A stretch of 20,712 nucleotides of DNA from Fermentibacter danicus. Its GTDB lineage: Bacteria; Fermentibacterota; Fermentibacteria; Fermentibacterales; Fermentibacteraceae. A program made the translations under genes and the position numbers. Where the stretch lies: NCBI GenBank assembly GCA_001618615.1, contig LKHB01000186.1:1-20712 (forward strand). Reading direction: 5' to 3'. Positions 7,463 through 14,464 of the stretch are shown piece by piece (the stretch's first letter is position 1; each line of letters begins with the position of its first letter). The notes beneath the pieces were generated by a model. That model searched no databases. It had not been told where the DNA came from and worked only from the letters and a program-made list of their open reading frames with translations.

Positions 7463-8477
7463 GACCGGCCTTTATCAGCGCCCAGTCGACCCACAGTTCC
7501 TGCGGCCACGTATGGCCAGGCACGAACTTGAGGCTCCCGGGCGACTCGAACACCCAGTATCCGGCCACTCCGTGGACTGCGACGTCGGAATACCCGTAGG
7601 ACATCTCGGAGATCAGCATGTCCCCGTCGCGGAAGAGTATGTCGTAGGCCATCGAATCGAAACCGAATCGCTTGTTTAGGTCGAGGCACATCAGCATGGC
7701 TTCGTGCGGTACGGGTGTGTCGTAATCCAGCCTTCCGCTTCCGCTCGCCCGGAAGTCCCCGGGGCGGTTCCTGCGCCAGAAGCCGGTGGCGAACCTGTCA
7801 CCTATCGCGGTGATCCTGAGATCGGCGTCGTTGCCCGGGATGAACTCCTGCCAGTAGGCCATGCCGAAGGGCTGCTCCCCCCTCCTCCGCCTGCGCAGGA
7901 AATCCGAGAACCAGTCCCTGCCGAAGCCTGAAACCAGCCTGGAGAGCCTCCCGGCCCCCGAAGCGGCAGTCCTGTCCCAGAGCGTCAGGCTGAACGTCCT
8001 GCGCAGAAAACCCAGCAGGTCGTCCCTGTTCCGGATGGCTCTTACGTTTACGCTCCCGGCACCCGCCGAACTCTTCAGGACGACGGGGTATTCCTCGCGT
8101 CCGGCCTGTCCGTCCGACTCGTCGTAGTCGAAGGAGACGAAGGTTCTGGGAGAAGGCGTTCCGGCAAGCGACAGCAGGTAGCTCTGGGCGGCCTTGCTCT
8201 CGAAGTGCCAGACAGTCTCGAAGCCGGGGACGACCGTCTTCCCCAGGTGTCGCTCGAGGAAGTAGATCTTCTCCTTGACGTATCCGGCGAATTCGTGCCC
8301 CATGTAGGGGGGCTTCCAGATAACAAGGTCCGCATCCGCCACACTCCCGACCCAGTCGCTCCTGTCCAGGTTCACGATCCCGTACTCGAGCCCTGGGCGG
8401 CACGGAATCCGGTTCGCCACGGCTTCGGCGAACCTGTTGTGCCATCCCCCCCTGTCCATTCCGATAGCTATTTTCAG
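7431..8477 (-). CDS. ATP-grasp family carboxylate ligase-like protein
   Basis: ATP-grasp enzymes couple a carboxylate to an amine or thiol through an acyl phosphate. Counting from the proposed CTG start, the protein opens LKIAIGMDRGGWHNRFAEAV. It has YPVVLKSSAGAGSVNV (K135 and the glycine loop, 130-145), YWQEFIPGNDADLRI (E211) and FGFDSMAYDILF (271-282). The terminal metal-ligand segment reads LISEMSYGYSD, with E291 present but Ser where many ATP-grasp enzymes have Asn (E-x-N). About 348 residues, no signal peptide, cytoplasmic. The homologous sequence begins at or before LKIAIG. CTG at 8475-8477 has AGGGGG 8 bases upstream; the first conventional start, ATG at 8457-8459, would remove the first beta strand. 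It is divergent from the second DUF362 gene and coupled to a downstream GT4 gene. It may attach an amino acid or other amine to a sugar acid, but the substrate is not evident. Confidence 0.8.
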   Translation of the reverse strand: MKIAIGMDRGGWHNRFAEAVANRIPCRPGLEYGIVNLDRSDWVGSVADADLVIWKPPYMGHEFAGYVKEKIYFLERHLGKTVVPGFETVWHFESKAAQSYLLSLAGTPSPRTFVSFDYDESDGQAGREEYPVVLKSSAGAGSVNVRAIRNRDDLLGFLRRTFSLTLWDRTAASGAGRLSRLVSGFGRDWFSDFLRRRRRGEQPFGMAYWQEFIPGNDADLRITAIGDRFATGFWRRNRPGDFRASGSGRLDYDTPVPHEAMLMCLDLNKRFGFDSMAYDILFRDGDMLISEMSYGYSDVAVHGVAGYWVFESPGSLKFVPGHTWPQELWVDWALIKAGRAAEGHAPGE

Positions 8478-8485
8478 GATCAGTT

Positions 8486-8491
8486 CCCCCT
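8486..8491 (-). promoter_or_regulatory. Ribosome binding site supporting a CTG start of the ATP-grasp gene
   Basis: On the minus strand AGGGGG lies 8 bases before the CTG at 8477. The in-frame ATG at 8459 would be 26 bases away, too far to use this site. Confidence 0.45.
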
Positions 8492-8507
8492 GTTGGAAGA
8501 CACGATG

Positions 8508-8528
8508 CGGCCGGTGGCGCACCGGCCG
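8508..8528. repeat. Perfect 9-bp inverted repeat between divergent genes (possible operator)
   Basis: Two perfectly complementary 9-base arms, CGGCCGGTG and CACCGGCCG, flank a GCG centre. They sit between the ATP-grasp start (8477, minus) and the second DUF362 start (8581, plus). On the minus strand CATAAT, five of six bases of the -10 consensus, lies immediately upstream at 8530-8535. The repeat would then fall at the transcription start of the ATP-grasp unit, an operator-like position, or form a hairpin in its leader. The arms are all G/C except one T/A pair, so a chance palindrome in GC-rich DNA is possible. Confidence 0.4.
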
Positions 8529-8580
8529 GATTATGCAGACTGTGGCTCCCGGGGGGTATCGGAGGCAGGCGGGAGGGAGT

Positions 8581-9897
8581 ATGACCGGACTCGCGAACGC
8601 AAGGGGCGCCGGCATCCCGGAGAACGGCTGGTACAGTCGCGACGCCCTGGACGGTCTCATCAGGGAGGCCGTCTCGGGCGCCCTGGGACAACCTTCCCTC
8701 GGGATCGCCACAGGCGACAGAGTGCTGGTCAAACCCAACTGGGTCTATCACATGAACAGATCCGGCGGCGGCACGGAATGCCTCGTAACGCACCCGGAGT
8801 TCGTCCTCTCGGCCCTGCGCCTGGTGATGGAGGGGCGGCCTGGAAGCGTCGTAATCGGCGACGCACCGGTCCAGGGCTGCGTATGGGATTCGCTTGTCAC
8901 CCCTGAACTGCTCGGACGCATCGCGGAGGCGGCCGGAGGCAGCCAGGTCGATGTGATCGACTTCAGGCGCACCATCATGTGCGGGGAGAGACTGGACTCG
9001 GGACTCGACAACGACGCGAGGCCCGAGGACAGGTTCGTGCTCTTCGATCTCGGTTCGGACAGCCTGCTCGAACCTGTGTCGGATCCTCCGGGGCGATTCA
9101 GAGTGACGATGTACGATCCCGACCTGATTTCACTCAGACACCTCCCGGGGAAACACCAGTACCTTATTTCCAGGGAAGCCCTGGAGGCGGACCTCATCCT
9201 GAACCTCCCCAAGCTCAAGACCCACAGGAAGGCCGGGATAACGGGCGCACTCAAGAATCTCGTCGGGCTGAACGGAAACAAGGAGTTCCTGCCGCATCAC
9301 AGGAAGGGCGGCTCAGGGACGGGGGGGGACTGCTATCCGGGCCGGTCTTTCCTCAAATCCCTCGCGGAGGATCTCCTCGACGCCTCTAACAGAAGGATAG
9401 GCAGGCCCTCCTTCTCTCCCCTGATCCTCGGCGTCAGGGCCGCACTCGAGCTTCAGAGGCTGCTTCACGGCGAGGCCGAGATCGACGGCGGCTGGTCCGG
9501 GAACGACACGGTCTGGCGCACGGTGCTGGACATCGACAGGATCGCCCTGTACGGCAGAACGGACGGGACGATGGCCGACGTTCCCCAGAGGCGCATCGTA
9601 AGCCTGACGGACGCGCTGGTATGCGGCCAGGGCGACGGGCCGATGATGCCTGATCCGCTCCCGCTGGGTTTCGTAACGTGTTCCGACAACCAGGTCGACG
9701 CCGACGTACTGCATTGCAGGCTGATGGGATTCGATCCGGCTCATATTCCAATGGTCAGGGAGGCCGGGTCTGCCTTCAGGTGGCCTCTACGGACCGGAGG
9801 CGGGATTACGGAATGCCCGGGACCGCTGGAAGGTGTCATGTCCACGAGGGCAGTCCCGCCCTGCGGGTGGGGGATACTGGAAGGCGGCGGAGCCTAG
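8581..9897 (+). CDS. DUF362 family protein, second copy (intact)
   Basis: A complete 438-residue DUF362 protein. GDRVLVKPNWV is at 45-55, VTHPEFVLSALRLVM at 69-83 and VVIGDAPVQG at 90-99. The family hallmark LPKLKTHRKAG with ALKNLVGLNGNKEFLPHH is at 209-240, then GTGGDCYPG (246-254), GWSGNDTVWRTVLDIDR (304-320), DGTMADVPQRR (328-338), GQGDGPMMPDP (349-359) and a final MGFDP. The block from GGDxYP onwards is shared with the first copy, so both belong to one subfamily. There is no ferredoxin-type cysteine motif, signal peptide or membrane segment. The ATG at 8581 follows GGGAGG at 8571-8576. It is transcribed alone, divergent from the ATP-grasp gene. Its TAG stop shares a CTAG palindrome with the TAG of the convergent glycosyltransferase gene. 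The biochemical role is unknown. Confidence 0.9.
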   Translation: MTGLANARGAGIPENGWYSRDALDGLIREAVSGALGQPSLGIATGDRVLVKPNWVYHMNRSGGGTECLVTHPEFVLSALRLVMEGRPGSVVIGDAPVQGCVWDSLVTPELLGRIAEAAGGSQVDVIDFRRTIMCGERLDSGLDNDARPEDRFVLFDLGSDSLLEPVSDPPGRFRVTMYDPDLISLRHLPGKHQYLISREALEADLILNLPKLKTHRKAGITGALKNLVGLNGNKEFLPHHRKGGSGTGGDCYPGRSFLKSLAEDLLDASNRRIGRPSFSPLILGVRAALELQRLLHGEAEIDGGWSGNDTVWRTVLDIDRIALYGRTDGTMADVPQRRIVSLTDALVCGQGDGPMMPDPLPLGFVTCSDNQVDADVLHCRLMGFDPAHIPMVREAGSAFRWPLRTGGGITECPGPLEGVMSTRAVPPCGWGILEGGGA

Positions 9898-10803
9898 CGG
9901 CACGCAGCCGCGGCCGCCGCCCGCTCGAGGGAGTCCACGACGGCTCCGGCGAGATGGTGGGTCTCGATCCTGCATCGCCCGGCACGGCCCATGGTTCGCC
10001 TCAGCTCCTCGTCCGAGAGGAGCCTCACCAGCCCTTGCTCCGTAAGATCCATCGACCCTCCGGCGCAGATACCGAGGGGGGCTTCGCCGGACAGAAGCCC
10101 GTCCGGATCCGAGTTCAGACTCAGCACGGGCCTTTCCAGAAACCAGGCCTCGAGGAAGGCGTTCGAGAAACCTTCGGAAGGCGAGGTGTTCAGGAGGATC
10201 TTCGACGAGGCGATGACCGAGAGCGCCTCCCGGTGCGGGATCTCGCCGAGGTATTCCATTGTCCCGCAACTCCTGGCCCTGTCGAGCATCGCCCGGCATT
10301 CGGACCCCTGCACCGAGCCGGCGACAGCGATTCGCCAGCCCCTTCCTGCAATCCTCCCGAGCAGTTCCAGGAGCCTGTCGAAGCCCTTGAAGGCCGACAG
10401 GTGCCCGATCCAGCATGCGTCGTACACGCCTTCGACTACCCGGGGCTTCTCGAACGGCACGAAGGCGTTCCTCACCATCACCGATTCCAGGCCCATCGCC
10501 CTGCACCGCTTGAGCTGACCGGAGTGCTGTGAGAGGACNNGCCCGCCGTAGGGAAGGCAGCCTGTCGGCCCAGAGCCTGATGCCCCGGGGCCAGCGGGAT
10601 TCCGGTCGCCAGCCCTGGACGATCTCGACTCCCGAGATCGAAGATCTGTCGGCATCGACGGGACCGGGTACGAGCAGGGCGACCCGGTTTCCGCGTGCCG
10701 CGAGCTCTGTGGAGAGCAGCATCACCTGGCGCTCCGACCCGCCGTCGGGGAGCCCCGACAGCGCCCTGACCCCGCCACCCACGAAACACCAGGTCTGTTT
10801 CAT
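9894..10803 (-). CDS. GT4 family glycosyltransferase (interrupted by a gap)
   Basis: The N-terminal part reads MKQTWCFVGGGVRALSG with a GGSERQVMLLSTELA acceptor loop, and runs to RLWADRLPSLRR before the gap at 10539-10540. Beyond the gap the frame changes. The remainder contains YDACWIGHLSAFKGFDRLLE, IAVAGSVQG, MEYLGEIPHREAL and an EX7E pair in SEGFSNAFLEAWFLERPVLS. Together these make one GT-B enzyme lacking roughly 100 residues from the second half of the N-terminal domain, so this is an assembly hole rather than two genes. The start ATG at 10801-10803 overlaps the stop of the flippase gene as ATGA, with GGGGAA upstream. The final TAG overlaps the convergent DUF362 stop. It ends a three-gene minus-strand unit. 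Confidence 0.85.
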
Positions 10804-12155
10804 GTTTCGTTCCCCCGAGCCCATGGAATCACCGCTCCGAGGAGATCTCCCGTCTTCGCCCTCACGGCAGAGACGTCACCAGCCTGCGGCAGGACTTCAC
10901 GCCAGCGGAGGCCCGTGCGCCTGAGGAAAACGCCGGTCCCCAGCAGCCACTCGAACGAGTACGAGGCGAGGCTCGAAAGGGCGGCGCCCTCCATAAGAAG
11001 AGCGGGGATGAGAACGATATTCAGCCCTACCTTGAGGGCGAAAGCGGCCACGCGTGTCGCGACGTTGACGAGCGCCAGGTCCGAACTCTCGAAGAAGCTC
11101 GCGGTCATCGACCTGTGGGCCTGCATCAGCGTCGATCCCAGCAGTATCACGAAGGGCAGGGCGGCAGGTTCGAACTCCGCCCCGTAGAGAAGCACGATGA
11201 ACGGTCTCCCCAGCGCGGCGCCGAGCAGGAAGAACGGCAGCAGAAGGATAGTGAGCTGTCGTGAAGCCCTGGCGGCCAGTCGCGCCCTCTCGAGAGGATC
11301 CGCGACCGCCGCCAGCGAAGGCAGGAGGACCGTGTTGGCCGAGGCGGACACCAGCCAGAGCTTCTCGGCGAGGCTCGAGGCGAGCGAGTAGAAGCCCACC
11401 GACTCGATGTCGAGGAACGACTTGATCATGTAGATGTCGATTCTGATTATGAGGTACCAGACGAGGGCGGAGGCATGGAGCTTGATCCCGTAGGATAGGT
11501 ACCTCTTCCAGAAGCCCTTGCAAAGAGCCTCGGAATCATCTCGATCCTCCGGCCTGCCCGGGGCTTTCCGTATGCTGTGGAACATCAGCGCCGTCACCAC
11601 GATGGTGGAGGCGACCACGGCGGCCACTCCACCGCCCACTCCGAGCCCGAGCAGGATCAGTAGCACGGCATACAGCAGGGCCAGCAGCACCGGGGACAGG
11701 CCCCGGATCAGGGCCAGGCGGCTGAACTGCCTGAGCGCGCTCATTATCGAAGACCAGTGCGCCTGGAGGAGCCCCAGGGGAACGAGCGACGCCGCAAGGA
11801 GGACGACCGGCGTGCCGGCGTCACCGAAGAATTGAGTGCGGAACCGGAGGGCCATCACGGCGTAGACGGCGAGGCCGACCAGAGACTGGAGGAACGCCGC
11901 CCTGGCCGACACTCCGAGCGCCCTGCCCCGGGGGAGCATGCGGTTCGATACGAAACAGACATTTGTCTGGATGACGCCAAGGAGGACGAAGCTGACTATG
12001 AGATCCGGGGTGGTGTGGAGGAGGGCGAAGGTGCCCCTCCCTGCAGGGCCCAGGACGCGGGCGGTAATCATCCCGCCGGCCATGGCGGCCAGGAAGGACA
12101 GGACGTTTCCCGCGAAGGTCACGGCAATGTGCCTGTGAGCCGATCCTTCAGACAC
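10800..12155 (-). CDS. wzx: Wzx-like polysaccharide flippase (MVF/MATE-type)
   Basis: A 451-residue, strongly hydrophobic protein of the oligosaccharide flippase type, which would move lipid-linked repeat units across the inner membrane. It opens HIAVTFAGNVLSFLAAMAGG, then the family signature ITARVLGPAGRGTFALL. Around a dozen hydrophobic stretches follow, for example IVSFVLLGVIQTNVCF, LYAVLLILLGLGVGGGVAAV, the IIRIDIYMIKSFLDIESVGF segment typical of the family, and TILLLPFFLLGAALGRPFIV. The GTG at 12153-12155 is chosen because GGAAGG lies 7 bases before it and the family N-terminus begins there. The open frame extends far upstream, but only in antisense to codons of the preceding gene. It sits 26 bases after the previous gene and overlaps the next by ATGA. 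Confidence 0.9.
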   Translation of the reverse strand: MSEGSAHRHIAVTFAGNVLSFLAAMAGGMITARVLGPAGRGTFALLHTTPDLIVSFVLLGVIQTNVCFVSNRMLPRGRALGVSARAAFLQSLVGLAVYAVMALRFRTQFFGDAGTPVVLLAASLVPLGLLQAHWSSIMSALRQFSRLALIRGLSPVLLALLYAVLLILLGLGVGGGVAAVVASTIVVTALMFHSIRKAPGRPEDRDDSEALCKGFWKRYLSYGIKLHASALVWYLIIRIDIYMIKSFLDIESVGFYSLASSLAEKLWLVSASANTVLLPSLAAVADPLERARLAARASRQLTILLLPFFLLGAALGRPFIVLLYGAEFEPAALPFVILLGSTLMQAHRSMTASFFESSDLALVNVATRVAAFALKVGLNIVLIPALLMEGAALSSLASYSFEWLLGTGVFLRRTGLRWREVLPQAGDVSAVRAKTGDLLGAVIPWARGNET

Positions 12156-12162
12156 GGCCTTG

Positions 12163-12168
12163 CCTTCC
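12163..12168 (-). promoter_or_regulatory. Ribosome binding site deciding the GTG start of the flippase
   Basis: GGAAGG on the minus strand lies 7 bases before the GTG at 12155. This sets the start well inside a much longer open frame that reaches back to 12863. Confidence 0.6.
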
Positions 12169-12181
12169 TTTTCGCCCCGGG

Positions 12182-13408
12182 TCAGAACAGCTCCTCCAGG
12201 AATCCGCCGAATATCCTCCCGGTCTCCTCCGCCCTCAGTGACGCTCTGACCTCCGGATCGCCCCACATCTCCAGGTTTCCGGGTTCGGATTCCAGATAAT
12301 TGCAGAGCGATGCCAGGCTTTCCGCTATTGATCCCGGTGAGCCGGTCCCGCAGACCCATCCTCCCAGCCTCTCTATCAGGGAGGTGCAGGCCCCGGGTCG
12401 GCAGATGCCGATCACGGGACGTCCCGCCCCGACATAATCGATCAGCTTGGAGGGGAGGAAGGCGCCGGACTCCATCTCCGAGGGAGTTATCACCAGGAGA
12501 GCATCGGCTGAGGCCATGAGAGCCAGGCTGTCCGGATACGGCACCTGCGGGAGGAACTCGACGAGGCCCTGAGGCAGTCCGGACAGGTCGACATCCTTCT
12601 GAAGGGATCCGTAGAACTCGAATCTGAGGCGCTCCAGGACGGCGGGCGACCGTTCCAGCAGCATCGGAAGAGCCGAAACGAGGTCCGACGGGCTCCTGGA
12701 GCCGTACAGGCTCCCGAGGTGCCTGACCACGAACGGCCCGCCGCTCCGGCGTGGGACGATCCGGGGATACAGGGATTCCTCCCAGCCGTGCGCGACGACT
12801 CTGGCCTTTCTGAAAATCCGGGCCGGGTATCCCGCCAGGGTCAGGTCCCTCATCTCCGAGCACGGAAATATCAGGAGATCCGCTGACTCGACGACGGATC
12901 TCTCCAGACGGGCGTGCAGATACTTAGCCGTAGCGATCCTCCGGATCATCGGATTGGTCACCCACGGATCGCCGAAGTACGCGGCCCAGCGCAGTCCGGG
13001 CACCCTCTGGACAGCCTCCAGGCCGGACAGATGTGCGCTCATGGGCGAGGCAAAGGTCACCAGGACGTCACCGGCCGAAGGGTTCATGGAAAGCAACGCT
13101 CTGGCCGCCGGAGCAGCCCAGGGCCTGTAGATGTCCGGGATCTGCAGCAACTGAGAGAGAGGCGAACGGTACAGGATGCGTCTGGCCAGAACCCGGGCGG
13201 CGGCCTCACGGAAGGGCACGGGCAGTATCCGTAGGGCGCCCGTGGCAGCGAGCGGCATGAGTCCGGGATCGTCGGGACGTCCGTCTTCGCCGGTCACGAC
13301 ACTGAAATCCCTTCCGCAATGCCTGAGCAGCCTCCATGTCACTATGGACATGGCCGCAGGAAGCGGCGGATACGCGAACGAGACGGCAAAGAGCCTCTTT
13401 CCGGACAA
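12182..13408 (-). CDS. Glycosyltransferase, GT4/GT-B type
   Basis: About 408 residues with the layout of a GT-B glycosyltransferase. It opens KRLFAVSFAYPPLPAAMS, a common N-terminus of enzymes acting on surface glycans. It contains LVTFASPMSAHLSGL and LRWAAYFGDPWVTNP (a variant of the DpW acceptor-domain segment). The C-terminal domain has FVVRHLGSLYGSRSPSDLVSAL, VEFLPQVPY, LLVITPSEMESGAF and FLPSKLIDYVGAGRPVIGI. A compact EX7E motif is not obvious, so it is less canonical than the other GT4 proteins here. TTG at 13406-13408 is chosen because GGAGG lies 9 bases before it. A TTG at 13441 is the upstream alternative and has no ribosome site. It begins the minus-strand unit that continues with the flippase and another glycosyltransferase. 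Confidence 0.8.
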   Translation of the reverse strand: MSGKRLFAVSFAYPPLPAAMSIVTWRLLRHCGRDFSVVTGEDGRPDDPGLMPLAATGALRILPVPFREAAARVLARRILYRSPLSQLLQIPDIYRPWAAPAARALLSMNPSAGDVLVTFASPMSAHLSGLEAVQRVPGLRWAAYFGDPWVTNPMIRRIATAKYLHARLERSVVESADLLIFPCSEMRDLTLAGYPARIFRKARVVAHGWEESLYPRIVPRRSGGPFVVRHLGSLYGSRSPSDLVSALPMLLERSPAVLERLRFEFYGSLQKDVDLSGLPQGLVEFLPQVPYPDSLALMASADALLVITPSEMESGAFLPSKLIDYVGAGRPVIGICRPGACTSLIERLGGWVCGTGSPGSIAESLASLCNYLESEPGNLEMWGDPEVRASLRAEETGRIFGGFLEELF

Positions 13409-13417
13409 GCTGTTGCG

Positions 13418-13422
13418 CCTCC
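13418..13422 (-). promoter_or_regulatory. Ribosome binding site deciding a TTG start
   Basis: GGAGG on the minus strand lies 9 bases before the TTG at 13408. It favours this codon over the TTG at 13441 for the glycosyltransferase gene. Confidence 0.5.
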
Positions 13423-13434
13423 ATGGCAGGACCG

Positions 13435-13463
13435 TATACAAGGGAACAGCATGGCAATATAAT
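13435..13463 (+). promoter_or_regulatory. Sigma70-type promoter for the nucleotide-sugar operon
   Basis: A perfect TATAAT at 13458-13463 is preceded, after exactly 17 bases, by TATACA (13435-13440), four of six bases of the -35 consensus. Transcription would start near 13470, leaving a leader of about 56 bases before the ATG at 13526. A perfect -10 box is rare by chance in sequence this GC-rich, and it faces the start of a five-gene operon. Confidence 0.6.
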
Positions 13464-13525
13464 CCAGGCTGCGCCGGGAGGCCGTCGTTACGGCTCCATC
13501 GGGCAACTGCAGACGTTCACCCGTC

Positions 13526-14464
13526 ATGAAAGGTGTCGCAGACTTGCCTGAATCGTCGGAGAGGGTGCTGGTCCTCGGGGCCACCGGGATGCTCGGACAC
13601 AGGATGCTCGAAGTCCTGTCCGAAGGCTTCGTCGTGGCGGGTACGTCGAGGAGTCCGGCGGGCACGCCCCCATCTCCGGGTGGCTTCTTCGGAAAGCTGG
13701 GGCGGGACGCGATCCTCGGCGGCGTAGACGCCCGCAGTTACGAAACGGTCGAGGCATGTCTGGCCTACTTCTCTCCCACCGTGGTAGTGAACTGCATCGG
13801 CATCATTCGGCAGATACCGGAGGGTTCCGATCCGATTGTATCGATCGAGCTGAACTCACTGTTCCCGCACAGGCTGGCGGCCTCGTGCAACCGGATGGGC
13901 GCCAGACTCATACACATAGGGACCGACTGCGTTTTCTCAGGCTCAAGAGGCGCCTACCGGGAGGAGGACACTCCTGATGCCGCGGATCTCTACGGTAGAT
14001 CCAAGGCTCTCGGGGAGCCCGTCTCGAACGGCAGCCTGACACTCCGAACGTCGATCATAGGCAGGGAACTCACGAGGACAACCGGCCTGCTGGAATGGTT
14101 CCTATCGAACCGGGGAAAATCAGTGACCGGCTACAGGAAGGCGGTCTGGAGCGGATTGACCACCGCGGCCCTCTCGCGGGTCGTGGCCGGGGTGATAAGA
14201 ACGGGAACGCCGTCAAGCGGGCTCTACCACGTTGCCTCGAGACCAATATCCAAGTATGACCTGCTGAACATGATTGACGCCGAACTGGACCTGGGGATCG
14301 AGGTGGTCCCGGCGGACGAGCCCGTCGAGGACCGCAGCCTGCGCTCAGACAGGTTCCTGGAGGAGACGGGAATCGGGATACCGTCCCTGGAGGACATGAT
14401 TGACTCGCTTCGGGGCGACCTGGGGCGCTACGACGAATGGAGAACCCCCGATGGGCTGTCTTGA
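13526..14464 (+). CDS. RmlD-like SDR nucleotide-sugar reductase (QnlA/WbvR type?)
   Basis: An extended short-chain dehydrogenase/reductase of the RmlD group, which reduces a 4-keto-6-deoxy-L-hexose nucleotide. VLVLGATGMLGHR (14-26) is the NAD(P) site, VVVNCIGII is at 87-94, IHIGTDCVFSG at 129-139 includes the catalytic Thr, and YGRSK (Y156, K160) is the catalytic pair. GLYHVASRPISKYDLL is typical of the C-terminal half. At 312 residues there is no room for the C-terminal cupin domain of the FucNAc reductases FnlB/WbjC/CapF. It therefore fits the shorter QnlA/WbvR reductases of UDP-L-RhaNAc/L-QuiNAc synthesis better. The start ATG at 13526 lacks a clear ribosome site; TTG at 13544 is an alternative. 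It is the first gene of the operon and overlaps the next by 14 bases. Confidence 0.8.
   Translation: MKGVADLPESSERVLVLGATGMLGHRMLEVLSEGFVVAGTSRSPAGTPPSPGGFFGKLGRDAILGGVDARSYETVEACLAYFSPTVVVNCIGIIRQIPEGSDPIVSIELNSLFPHRLAASCNRMGARLIHIGTDCVFSGSRGAYREEDTPDAADLYGRSKALGEPVSNGSLTLRTSIIGRELTRTTGLLEWFLSNRGKSVTGYRKAVWSGLTTAALSRVVAGVIRTGTPSSGLYHVASRPISKYDLLNMIDAELDLGIEVVPADEPVEDRSLRSDRFLEETGIGIPSLEDMIDSLRGDLGRYDEWRTPDGLS

Noticed and set aside
12156..12863. Upstream extension of the flippase gene to 12863
   Set aside because: The extension overlaps the preceding glycosyltransferase in another frame, reads as low-complexity Arg/Gly/Pro sequence, and a GTG with a good ribosome site at 12155 matches the family N-terminus.
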